NCBI GenBank assembly: GCA_016714005.1
Contig: JADJOA010000012.1
Coordinates: 1-64,000 of the forward strand
Length of the DNA: 64,000 nucleotides
Source: Bacteroidota bacterium
Lineage (GTDB): Bacteria; Bacteroidota; Bacteroidia; AKYH767-A; OLB10
Reading direction: 5' to 3'
Shown: piece after piece, positions 9,384-17,670 of the stretch
Layout: the number at the start of each line of letters is the position of its first letter
Numbering within the stretch: position 1 is the first letter of the stretch
The notes under the pieces: generated by a model
What the model was told of the DNA's origin: nothing
The model's database searches: none
What the model saw: only the letters and a program-made list of their open reading frames with translations
Translations under genes and position numbers: made by a program

Positions 9384-9401
9384 TCAGATAATTATGTCTG
9401 A
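9384..9401. promoter_or_regulatory. candidate operator: TCAGA-N8-TCTGA inverted repeat
   Basis: A perfect 5+5 base inverted repeat with an 8-base AT-rich spacer, 48 bases before the cytochrome c start and 82 bases before the divergent Rrf2 start. The 18-base dyad size is in the range of Rrf2-type sites. It is the clearest dyad in the 148-base divergent gap, but binding by the neighbouring regulator is inference. Confidence 0.35.
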
Positions 9402-9449
9402 ATTAAGTCTCATATTTCCTTTGTGGCGTAATTAAAAGACTTAATAAAT

Positions 9450-9963
9450 ATGAACACTTCAATTAAAAACACCCTTACAACATTTAGTCTGTTGCTAACA
9501 TTAGGAATTACAATTTTAGCTGCTCCAACTCGAACCCTCCAAAAAAGAAGAAAAAGTTGATGCATCAAAATTGATAATGCTGATAAAAGCTGAAGATACG
9601 GATGCAGACAAAGCAGCACAAGATGCTAAAGGCATAGGAAAATTTACCAATGTTGAATTAGGGGCGACACTTGATATTAAAATGGCTGATGCCGGTAAAG
9701 TAATTTATGATGTTAAGTGCTCTTCCTGTCACAGATTAACAGAAGAGAAACTGGTAGGACCAGGATGGAAGGATGTAACCAAAAGAAGAACTGCCGAATG
9801 GGTTATGAACTTTAGTACTAATCCTAACGAAATGCTTGATAAGGATGCAATTGCAAAAGGAATGTTAGAAGAATGTTTGGTTCGAATGCCCAATCAGGGA
9901 TTGTCTGATGACGATGCAAGGCATATATATGAGTATATGAGGCAAAATGACGGAGTTAAATAA
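9450..9963 (+). CDS. c-type cytochrome, probable lipoprotein electron donor to NosZ, frameshifted N-terminus
   Basis: Monoheme cytochrome c encoded directly before nosZ. The mature part carries the heme site CSSCH, an ADAGKVIYDVKCSSC lead-in and a C-terminal MPNQGLSDDDARHIYEYM with the likely axial methionine (M-P-N-Q-G-L). The start ATG at 9450 opens a hydrophobic signal (TTFSLLLTLGITIL). Two indels, one in a T-run near 9517 and one in an A-run near 9541, turn the following residues into a lipobox-like S-C-S-N-S-N and join it to the main frame. It is therefore probably a membrane-anchored periplasmic electron carrier. Its stop is 43 bases before the preferred nosZ start. The electron-donor role is known for cytochromes in clade II nos operons and is inferred here. 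Confidence 0.82.
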
Positions 9964-10006
9964 AATGTTGATAAATAATATTATTAAAATTAAACACCCA
10001 AAACAT

Positions 10007-11989
10007 ATGTCAGTTAAATTAAAAAAAGTAATGCCGTATGCAATAGTAATTTCGGCATCCCTTTACTTGCAATCATGCAAGCCAAAAAATGTTACATCGG
10101 CAACTTCAGGCGATGCTGCATTTAAATCATACGTTGCGCCCGGCAAGTATGATGAATTTTACAATTTTGTATCGGGAGGTTTCAGCGGTCAAATGAGTGT
10201 TTATGGCTTGCCTTCGGGAAGGTTATTCAGAGTCATACCAGTTTTTTCTGTTGATCCTGAAAAGGGGTATGGATTTAACGATGAAACCAAACCCATGCTC
10301 AACACATCTCACGGTTTTGTTCCATGGGATGACTTGCACCATCCTGCATTGTCAACAACCGATGGCATACATGACGGCAGGTGGGCCTTTGGCAACGCTA
10401 ACAATACACCCCGCATTGCGCGTATTGATTTAAAGACATTTCGTACTGTAGAAATTATTGAAATACCCAACAGTGGTGGTAATCACTCATCACCGTTTAT
10501 TACAGAGAATACTGAGTACGTTGTAGCCGGTACACGGTTTAGTGTGCCTATGGATAACAATACCGATGTGCCTATAAACACTTACAAAGAAAATTTCAGA
10601 GGCACGGTTAGCTTTATAAATGTGGATAAAGAAAGTGGTAAAATGGGAATAGCTTTTCAGATTTTACTGCCCGGTGTAAACTTTGATTTAGCTCGTGCAG
10701 GAAAAGGAAAATCGCATGGATGGTTCTTCTTTAGCTGCTATAACTCTGAAAGAGCAAACACATTGCTTGAAGTAAATTCAACACAAAAAGATAAAGACTT
10801 TGTAATGGCAGTAAACTGGAAAAAAGCCGAAGAATTTGTGAAAGCAGGCAAGGCGGAAAAAAGAAGCGTGGCTTATACGCATAATATTTATAATGAAAAA
10901 ACACATTCAGCAATCTCAACTTTAGAGAAAGAAGTTTTAATGCTTGATCCGAAAGAATGCCCTGACATGGTTTATTTTATGCCATGCCCAAAATCACCAC
11001 ATGGTTGTGATACTGACCCAACAGGAGAGTACATTGTTGGTAGTGGAAAGCTTGCCGCTGTTATACCTGTATTTTCTTTTACTAAAATTCAGGAGGCTAT
11101 TGCTGCTAAAAATTTTGATGGCGCTTACGAAGGCATCCCTGTTTTGAAATATGATGCTGTATTGCATGGAGAAGTTAAAAAGCCCGGACTCGGTCCATTA
11201 CATACTGAGTTTGATGCCGATGGAAATGCTTACACATCTTTCTTTGTTTCTTCAGAAATTGTAAAATGGAAATTAAGCGACCTTTCTGTTGTTGATCGTG
11301 TTCCAACTTATTACTCAGTAGGACATTTATGTGTACCCGGTGGGCCAACGAAAAAACCATGGGGTAAATATGTTATTGCCTACAACAAAATTACCAAAGA
11401 CCGCTATTTACCTACCGGGCCTGAGCTAACACAAAGTGCACAGTTATATGATATAAGCGGAGAAAAAATGAAACTCATTTTAGATTTTCCAACCATTGGT
11501 GAGCCACACTATGCAGAGGCAATACCGGCAGAGGTATTGATGAAAAACTCAGCTAAAATTTATAAGATTGAAGAAAATCAACACCCGTATTTAGCCAAAG
11601 GTGAAAAGGAAGCTAAAGTTGAACGTAAAGGAAACGAAGTACATGTTTATATGACATCTATTCGCTCTCACTTCGTTCCTGATAATATTGAAGGAGTTAA
11701 AATGGGTGATGTGGTTTATTTTCATGTGACAAATCTTGAACAAGACTGGGATGTGCCACATGGCTTTGCGGTAAAGGGTGCTAACAATGCTGAGTTGCTT
11801 ATTATGCCGGGCGAAACACAAACACTTGTTTGGAAGCCCGATAGAGTTGGCGTTTTCCCAATGTATTGTACCGATTTTTGTTCGGCACTGCACCAGGAAA
11901 TGCAAGGTTATATACGCATAAGTCCAACTGGTTCTAATATACCTTTATCATTTAGTACCGGAACCAACAAACCTGCATCTACTCCTTAA
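10007..11989 (+). CDS. nosZ: nitrous oxide reductase, clade II (Sec-type)
   Basis: Periplasmic copper enzyme that reduces N2O to N2. It is intact, 661 residues from the ATG at 10007. I prefer this start over upstream ATGs at 9947 and 9965 because a compact signal KKVMPYAIVISASLYLQSC follows it. It has no twin-arginine motif, which marks clade II. The LQSC lipobox suggests a lipid anchor. CuZ-site histidines are seen in DDLHHP, GGNHSSPF, GKSHGWFF, KSPHGCD, LGPLHTEF, SVGHLC and GEPHYAEA. The C-terminal cupredoxin domain has DWDVPHGFAV and the CuA motif YCTDFCSALHQEM. It follows a cytochrome c and precedes nos accessory genes. Reading frame and all metal ligands are intact, in contrast to its neighbours. 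Confidence 0.98.
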   Translation: MSVKLKKVMPYAIVISASLYLQSCKPKNVTSATSGDAAFKSYVAPGKYDEFYNFVSGGFSGQMSVYGLPSGRLFRVIPVFSVDPEKGYGFNDETKPMLNTSHGFVPWDDLHHPALSTTDGIHDGRWAFGNANNTPRIARIDLKTFRTVEIIEIPNSGGNHSSPFITENTEYVVAGTRFSVPMDNNTDVPINTYKENFRGTVSFINVDKESGKMGIAFQILLPGVNFDLARAGKGKSHGWFFFSCYNSERANTLLEVNSTQKDKDFVMAVNWKKAEEFVKAGKAEKRSVAYTHNIYNEKTHSAISTLEKEVLMLDPKECPDMVYFMPCPKSPHGCDTDPTGEYIVGSGKLAAVIPVFSFTKIQEAIAAKNFDGAYEGIPVLKYDAVLHGEVKKPGLGPLHTEFDADGNAYTSFFVSSEIVKWKLSDLSVVDRVPTYYSVGHLCVPGGPTKKPWGKYVIAYNKITKDRYLPTGPELTQSAQLYDISGEKMKLILDFPTIGEPHYAEAIPAEVLMKNSAKIYKIEENQHPYLAKGEKEAKVERKGNEVHVYMTSIRSHFVPDNIEGVKMGDVVYFHVTNLEQDWDVPHGFAVKGANNAELLIMPGETQTLVWKPDRVGVFPMYCTDFCSALHQEMQGYIRISPTGSNIPLSFSTGTNKPASTP

Positions 11990-12048
11990 TAAATTAATTC
12001 ACAAGAAAAGAAGTTTTATTTGTAGTTTAAGTAAACCGTCTTGCTGCT

Positions 12049-12073
12049 GCCATCCTGTGTAAAACAGGATGGC
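12049..12073 (+). promoter_or_regulatory. intercistronic hairpin after nosZ
   Basis: Perfect 9-base inverted repeat GCCATCCTG...CAGGATGGC around a 7-base loop, extendable by GCTG/CAGC with a bulge. There is no T-run after it, so it looks more like a processing or message-stabilising stem than a terminator. It could give nosZ mRNA a different stability from the downstream accessory genes. Confidence 0.5.
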
Positions 12074-12103
12074 TTACAGCAGGATTTAAAAATCCAAAAA
12101 AAA

Positions 12104-12669
12104 ATGAAGGCAAAAAAAATTTTAGCAATTATGTTGATTAGCGGATTAATTTCCTGTAATCAATCTTCAAATGAAAATGCAAGTCAGCCTGCTTTAGAGG
12201 AAAACACAGCACAAATGGGCGGGCAGGAAGCTGTGGTTGATGACGAATCGCAAAAGGATGTAGTAAAAATTGCAGTGGGTTCACCCGACCATACAACTTT
12301 AGTATCTGCACTAAAGCAGGCTGAGTATGTAAATGACCTGAGTAATGCAGGACCCTTTACGGTGTTTGCTCCAACCAACGAAGCATTCAATAAAATTCCG
12401 AAAGAGACCTGGATGACTTAATGAAGCCTGAAAACAAAGCAGCATTACAAAACATTTTGGAGTATCATGTATCCGTTGGTGTTTTTAAAACCGACATGAT
12501 GCAAGACGGGCAAACCATCAATCAAGCTAACTTGAAAGATATTACACTCTCAGTAAAAGATGGAAAAATAATGGTTAACAATACTGCAAATATTGTAGCA
12601 TCCATACCGGCATCAAATGGAATAATACATGTTATTGATGCAGTGCTTCTGCCACCGGCTGATAAATAA
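12104..12669 (+). CDS. fasciclin-domain lipoprotein in the nos cluster, one frameshift
   Basis: Secreted protein with a lipoprotein signal (KKILAIMLISGLISC, cysteine at residue 18), an acidic linker, and one fasciclin/beta-Ig-H3 domain. The domain blocks are LVSALKQAEYVNDLSNAGPF, TVFAPTNEAFNKIP and, after a frame change at about 12410, KPENKAALQNILEYHVSVG, ending SNGIIHVIDAVLLPP. Fasciclin domains mediate adhesion or binding in the envelope, and no enzymatic role is known. It lies between nosZ and nosL, and such proteins recur in Bacteroidota nos clusters, but their part in N2O reduction is unknown to me. The start is chosen by the signal peptide. Confidence 0.85.
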
Positions 12670-12686
12670 GCAACTAGATCCTAAAT

Positions 12687-13292
12687 ATGAAAAAACTTAA
12701 AACATCATCGCGGATTATTATTGCCGTTGCATCATTATGCATAATAACAGCGTATTTTTTTCCTGTATGGCGTATTGATTTGTTTGCTCCTCAATATCCC
12801 GAAGGGCTCGTGATGAAAATATGGTTGAATAATCTTTCTGGTGATGTGGATATCATCAACGGGTTAAATCATTACATAGGTATGAAAAAAATCAGTGTTG
12901 AAATGTTTCCGGAGTTTTCATACTTAATATATGTTGTAGCAGCTTTTGTTGTTTATGGTTTGGCTATTTCAGTAACCGCAAGCCGCAAACTGTTATTCAG
13001 CTATTTGGTTATATCTGCAATAGGTGGAGTGCTTGCTATCTACGATTTTTATCAGTGGGGTTACGATTATGGACACAACCTTAATCCCGAAGCACCAATT
13101 AAAGTGCCTGGATTGGTATATCAGCCACCAATACTTGGACACAAGCAACTGTTAAACTTTGATGCATACTCGATGCCTGATGTAGGTGGTTATATAATAG
13201 TGGGTGCCGTTATTATTTCAGCCGCAATTTGGTTTATAGAAGTAAAAGAAATAAGTTTTATGAGATACATTTATTTGTTCTGCTATTACTGA
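12687..13292 (+). CDS. nos-cluster membrane protein of unknown function
   Basis: A 201-residue membrane protein with an N-terminal hydrophobic segment (RIIIAVASLCIITAYFF), a periplasmic stretch with PVWRIDLFAPQYPEGL, and further membrane segments near residues 78-94, 100-115 and 167-183. I recognise it as a companion of nosZ and nosL in Bacteroidota nos clusters, but not a named function. It may correspond in role to the NosB-type membrane proteins of clade II clusters, which is a guess. Its end overlaps the start of nosL; the last 11 residues, from MRYIYLF, are nosL sequence read in frame, so the true end may lie a little earlier or later. Confidence 0.7.
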   Translation: MKKLKTSSRIIIAVASLCIITAYFFPVWRIDLFAPQYPEGLVMKIWLNNLSGDVDIINGLNHYIGMKKISVEMFPEFSYLIYVVAAFVVYGLAISVTASRKLLFSYLVISAIGGVLAIYDFYQWGYDYGHNLNPEAPIKVPGLVYQPPILGHKQLLNFDAYSMPDVGGYIIVGAVIISAAIWFIEVKEISFMRYIYLFCYY

Positions 13293-13685
13293 TAACTGTA
13301 GCATGCAGTACACGGCTGAACCTCTCAAAGTGGGAAAAAGATGTTTGCAGTTTTTTAAATGCCCGTTGCCGACACAAAATTTGGAGCTGAATTAATAACC
13401 TCTAAAGGAAGAATATATAAATATGACGATGTTATTTGTATGATTAACTGGCTTCGGAAGGATGATAACAATAAAATTATTGTAAGCAGAAAACTCATAG
13501 CCATTTATAACAATAACGGTGAATTAATTGATGTAGAAAATGCTGTAATGGTAATGAATGATAAAATACGATCTCCTATGAATAGCGGTATAGCTGGCTT
13601 TAAAACATCTGATGAGGCATTAAAAACAATTCCCTTTGCAGAACAAACACTTTCATGGGAGCAAATTTTATCGACAGTTAATTAA
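13260..13685 (+). CDS. nosL: NosL-type copper chaperone lipoprotein, frameshifted
   Basis: Outer- or inner-membrane-anchored Cu(I) chaperone that supplies copper for the CuZ centre of NosZ. The N-terminus at 13260 reads MRYIYLF, then in the next frame LLLLITVACS, a lipobox. After another change near 13357 comes the copper-site region: C-S-F then (restored) C-K-M-PVADTKFGAELITSKGR, where C-x-x-C-x-M would be the copper ligands. The second cysteine codon is lost in a T-run, which I take as an error. The rest, FDDV-like YDDVICMINWL and KSPMN-like IRSPMNSGIAGF, matches the family. About 141 residues. Its stop overlaps the nosD start by one base. Confidence 0.85.
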
Positions 13686-14923
13686 TGCGAAAAATATTTT
13701 TCACTCTTATCAGTTTTTTATCTCTCTTAAATACCACTTTACTTTCTTCCAAAATAGAAGTTGGAAAAAATTTAAGTTTTAAAAAAATAAAAGATGCCAT
13801 AGCCATAGCCAACCTACACGACACCATTGTTGTTAATGGCGGTGTTTATAAAGAAGGGAATATTACCATCACAAAAAATTAGTTCTTTTGGGCAACAAGT
13901 GCCATTCTTGATGGAGAATTAAAGTATGAGATTTTAACCCTTTCGGCTTCTGGTATTGTAGTTAGCGGATTTACCTTTCGGAATTCTGGCAGCTCAACAA
14001 TGAACGATTTTGCCTCCATTAAAGTAGTTGACGCTGGTGGCTTTGTGATTGAGAAAAATACCATTCTTAATTCGCATTTTGCTATTCACATTTCAAATTG
14101 TAAAAACTTTATTGTTCGTAATAATCTTATAAGAGGCAATCCACACGAGGAGCAAAATACCGGCAACGGAATTCATTTATGGAAATGTGATAAAGCAAGT
14201 ATTACAGCAAATAACATTGAAGGGCATAGGGATGGAATCTATTTTGAATTTGTTACCAATTCACAAATAGTAAATAACTATAGCGCATACAACATACGTT
14301 ATGGCTTACACTTTATGTTTAGCAATGATGACGCATACTTATTTAACCGTTTTATTGAAAATGGAGCAGGTGTAGCAGTAATGTTTTCACACAATATTAC
14401 AATGACCAATAATCTTTTTACCAATAATACTGGAGCTTCGGCTTATGGTTTGCTACTAAAAGAAATTTCTGACGGAAAGATATCCAACAACAAATTTTCA
14501 GATAATACCACTGGAATTTTTATAGAAGGGTCAAACAGGTTAGACATTTCAAGTAATCATTTTTTTTACGCAACGGCTTTGCCATGCGTATGCAGGCAAG
14601 CTGTAATGAAAACATTGTCAAAAAAATAATTTTATTGCCAATACTTTTGATGTCTCAACAAATGGTTCGCTTATGCTCAACAAAATCGAATTAAATTACT
14701 GGGACAAATACGAAGGTTACGATATCAATAAAGATGGATTTGGTGATATTCCTTCAGACCCATCAGTTTATACTCTGTTATTATTGAAAACTCACCCGTA
14801 GCTTCCATATTTATGCGTAGTTTTATTGTAACAATCATGGATAAGACAGAAAAAGCACTTCCGGTAATCATTCCAGAACTAGTTAAAGATGGCACCCCTG
14901 TTATGCTTCCATATAAACCATGA
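13685..14923 (+). CDS. nosD: NosD, periplasmic copper-site assembly beta-helix protein, frameshifted
   Basis: Right-handed beta-helix protein that works with the NosFY transporter in building the copper-sulfide CuZ centre of NosZ. It has a signal peptide at the start (KIFFTLISFLSLLNTTLL) and then repeated parallel-beta turns (IHISNCKNFIVRNNLIRGN, DKASITANNIEGHRDGIYFE, NNYSAYNIRYGLHFMFSND). The C-terminal block LNKIELNYWDKYEGYDINKD is followed by the family ending with a hydrophobic segment. Frame changes occur near 13880, 14590 and 14755. The reconstructed 413 residues match the usual length, so nothing large is lost. It ends in TGA that overlaps the nosF ATG. Confidence 0.9.
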
Positions 14924-15332
14924 TTGAGGCTAAAAATATTTCAAAATCTTTTGGCAGATTTTATGCCCTCCCAGCATCTTTAGTAAACGTATGAGCACAC
15001 TTTCCGGTGGGACACGCCAAAAGGTTAGTGCATGCATTGCATTTCTTTTTAATCCACAGATTATTTTGCTTGATGAACCTACCGCTGGGCTTGACCCCAT
15101 TTCTGCAGATATATTAAGAGAAAAAATTATTTCCGAACGCAATAAGGGAAAAACCATAATTATTACTTCACATATATTAAGTGAGTTAGACGATGTCGCC
15201 AATACACTTGTTTATTTCAAAGATGGTACAGTACTATTTAAAAAAGGCATAATTCAACTCTTAGAAGAAACCCAACAGCATAAGCTCGGTCGAGCATTAG
15301 CGTACTACATAAAAAATCTGACAGCGTGTTAA
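14920..15332 (+). pseudogene. nosF: NosF ABC ATPase with ~100-residue deletion including Walker A
   Basis: Cytoplasmic ATPase of the NosDFY system for copper-sulfide centre assembly. It starts MIEAKNISKSFGRFYAL, the normal first strand, then jumps within a few codons to KRMSTLSGGTRQKVSACIAF. The signature motif, Walker B (IILLDEPTAGLDP), the D-loop and the switch histidine region (IIITSHILSELDDVA) are intact. Walker A, the Q-loop and the helical domain between, about 100 residues, are missing, and the frame changes at the junction. The total of 413 bases compares with about 720 usual. As written it cannot bind ATP. Either the assembly dropped about 300 bases or the nos operon is disabled. It overlaps nosD and nosY. 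Confidence 0.88.
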
Positions 15333-16094
15333 AGATATTCAGGTACATACTTATTGATATTCTTCGTAGTAAAGTAGCATTAGTTTATACCTTACTCCTA
15401 TTAATCATATCACTTAGTGTTTTCAGCCTTCAGGATTCATCTGATAAAGGTATGCTTACACTTTTAAACGTAATTTTAATACTGATACCTTTAATGAGTA
15501 TAATTTACAGTACTATTTATCTTTATAATAATGCGGAATTCATAGAACTTTTATTGTCACATCCAATCAAAAGAAACACCTTGTTTTTAGCTCTTTATTT
15601 GGGTGTTTCATTGGCACTTATAAGTGCATTTTTAATTGGTGTTGCTGTTCCCCTCTCCATTATTAATTTTTCATACACATCATTCCTCTTTATTGTAAGT
15701 GGAATTATTCTCACTGCTGTGTTTGTTTCACTGGCTATGCTAGCTTCTGTTGCTACCAGAGATAAAGCCAAAGGAATTGGCACTGCAATAATTACGTGGG
15801 TGTTTTTTGCTATCATTTTACGATGCCATTGTTTTATTAATTATGTTTCAGCTTAACGACTATCCAATCGAAAAAATAATGATAGCATTGTCGGCTCTAA
15901 ATCCAATTGATCTTACCCGGATACTAATTTTATTAAAACTTGACCACGCAGCTCTTTTGGGTTATACAGGCGCATTGTTTATGGATTTTTTTGGAAACTC
16001 AAAAGGAATAATTTTTTCTATTACAATCCTGCTCTGTTGGATTGTAATTCCGCTACTAATTTCACTAAAAAATTTCAGAAATAAAGATTGGTAA
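15326..16094 (+). CDS. nosY: NosY ABC transporter permease, one frameshift
   Basis: Inner-membrane permease partner of NosF. About six membrane segments are visible (VALVYTLLLLIISLSVFSL, LLNVILILIPLMSIIYSTIY, LFLALYLGVSLALISAFLIG, FIVSGIILTAVFVSLAMLA, then after the frame change IVLLIMF and GIIFSITILLCWIVIPLLI). The family block EFIELLLSHPIKRNTLFLAL sits between segments 2 and 3, and LNPIDLTRILILLKLDHAAL lies before the last. The frame change is near 15815. The reconstructed length of 256 residues is normal. It starts inside the last codons of nosF. Last recognisable nos gene of the operon. Confidence 0.9.
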
Positions 16095-16206
16095 CTCAGA
16101 TTTTAAAAGGATTCCCTTTTCCTGATAAAAATCATATCAATAGCCGACCTTCGCCATAATCAATTCCAATGCAAAGCAATTAGCTTTGACTCCAAAATCA
16201 AAGAAA

Positions 16207-16395
16207 ATGAAAGCAAATGCAGGAATGGATGACAGAGTTATCCGCATGTTTATTGGAATTATAATTGTATCAGTTGGTATTGTTGCCAACAGTATATGGG
16301 CTGCCTTGGGCATACCGGTTTTTTTGTCGGGCGCTATAGGTATCTGCCCGCTCTATTCTTTAATTGGTATCAATACCAACCACAAACAGGCGTAG
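16207..16395 (+). CDS. DUF2892 small membrane protein
   Basis: A 62-residue protein starting MKANAGMDDRVIRMFIG, with two membrane segments (IGIIIVSVGIVANSIWAALG and a short IPVFLSGAIGICPLYSLIG). This is the DUF2892 / YgaP-like membrane domain, with the typical G-x-C-P-x-Y turn. The domain is often linked to rhodanese or sulfur and redox proteins, but its function here is unknown. An upstream in-frame TTG at 16186 is possible; I prefer the ATG at 16207. It sits 112 bases after nosY and 43 before the histidine kinase. Confidence 0.85.
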   Translation: MKANAGMDDRVIRMFIGIIIVSVGIVANSIWAALGIPVFLSGAIGICPLYSLIGINTNHKQA

Positions 16396-16437
16396 GTTCT
16401 TCAGGCAAAACAAATACCTTAGCAGGCATATTTTTTT

Positions 16438-17669
16438 ATGAAAAATAAAGAAAAGCAAAACCTGCTTGAGGCATTATTTGTAAATGCCACAGAAAGCATT
16501 ATTGTGGTTAACAGCATTGGCGAAATAATTTTAATGAATCCTGCATCACTTCAGGCATTTCAATACGAACCTAATGAGTTGTATGGAGAAAAAATAGAGA
16601 CTCATACCCAAGAGATATTCTTTAACGCACCAAGAACACCAGGGCAAATTTCAGTGAAACCCACACAAAAGAAGTATGGGTATTGGGTTAGACTTATTTG
16701 CACAGCGAAAGATGGCACTGAGTTTCCGGTTGAAATAAGTCTTACACCTTTTAAGTTTGAAGAAGAAAGACATGTTATTGCTTTTGTAATTGACATTACC
16801 CGAAGGAGAAATAGAAACCAAATGCTCACGCAGCAGCATACACTTGCAACCATAACGGAAGAGTTACGCACCACCAACGAAAAAATTGGAGGGTAAGGTA
16901 AAAGAACGTACCCAAATGGAAGAAGCACTCAATCAATTAGAGCAATCAAAAAGAACTTAGCGAAGCGCTTACAAAAGAAAAAGAACTCAATGAACTAAAA
17001 TCGAGATTTCTTTCAATGGCATCGCACGAGTTTCGCACTCCGCTCACTGCCATACTTTCTTCGGCATCACTTATAGAGGAATACAACAAAACCGAACAAC
17101 AGGAAAAACGCAGCCGCCATATAGAACGTATTAAATCAGGTGTAAACAATCTTAACGACATACTCAGCGATTTTCTTTCCATCAGCAAAATTGAAGAAGG
17201 AAAAGTAATTGCCGAATTCCGCAGCTTTAATATTAAGCAGCTAGCGGCAGATGTGGTGAGCGAAATGAATGCTCTTTTAAGACACGGACAAAAAATCAAT
17301 TACAAACATTCCGGTAATGAATTGGCAATTCTCGACCCAAAATTAATCCGTAATATTTTAATAAACCTTATTTCAAATGCCATTAAATTTTCACCCGATG
17401 GCAAAAGCATAACGGTAGAAACAGCAAATAATAATTCAATAACAAAAATTAAAGTAAAGGATGAAGGTATTGGAATAAGTAGCGAAGACAAAAAGCATTT
17501 ATTCGAACGATTCTTTCGTGCTCAAAATGCTACCAATATTCAGGGCACAGGATTAGGTTTAAACATAGTTGCCAATTATGCTCAATTGCTAAATGGAAAT
17601 ATAACCTTTGAAAGTGAATTAGATAAAGGCAGTACATTCATTATTGAGTTTGAAAATACCCAAAACTGA
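16438..17669 (+). CDS. PAS-domain sensor histidine kinase, several frameshifts
   Basis: Soluble sensor kinase of about 410 residues. The N-terminal PAS domain (ATESIIVVNSIGEIILMNPA, KDGTEFPVEISLTPF, VIAFVIDITRRR) is followed by a coiled linker, then HisKA (RFLSMASHEFRTPLTAILSS, phospho-acceptor His) and HATPase_c with the N-box NLISNAIKFSPDGK, G1 KDEGIGI, F-box LFERFFRA and G2 GTGLGLNI. Frame changes at 16600-16700 are visible because a second frame carries the expected PAS sequence. Further ones lie in A-runs at about 16880-16885 and 16948-16953. No membrane segment is present, so it senses a cytoplasmic signal such as O2 or redox state through PAS, which is inference. It ends one base before the response-regulator gene. 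Confidence 0.88.
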
Positions 17670-17670
17670 A

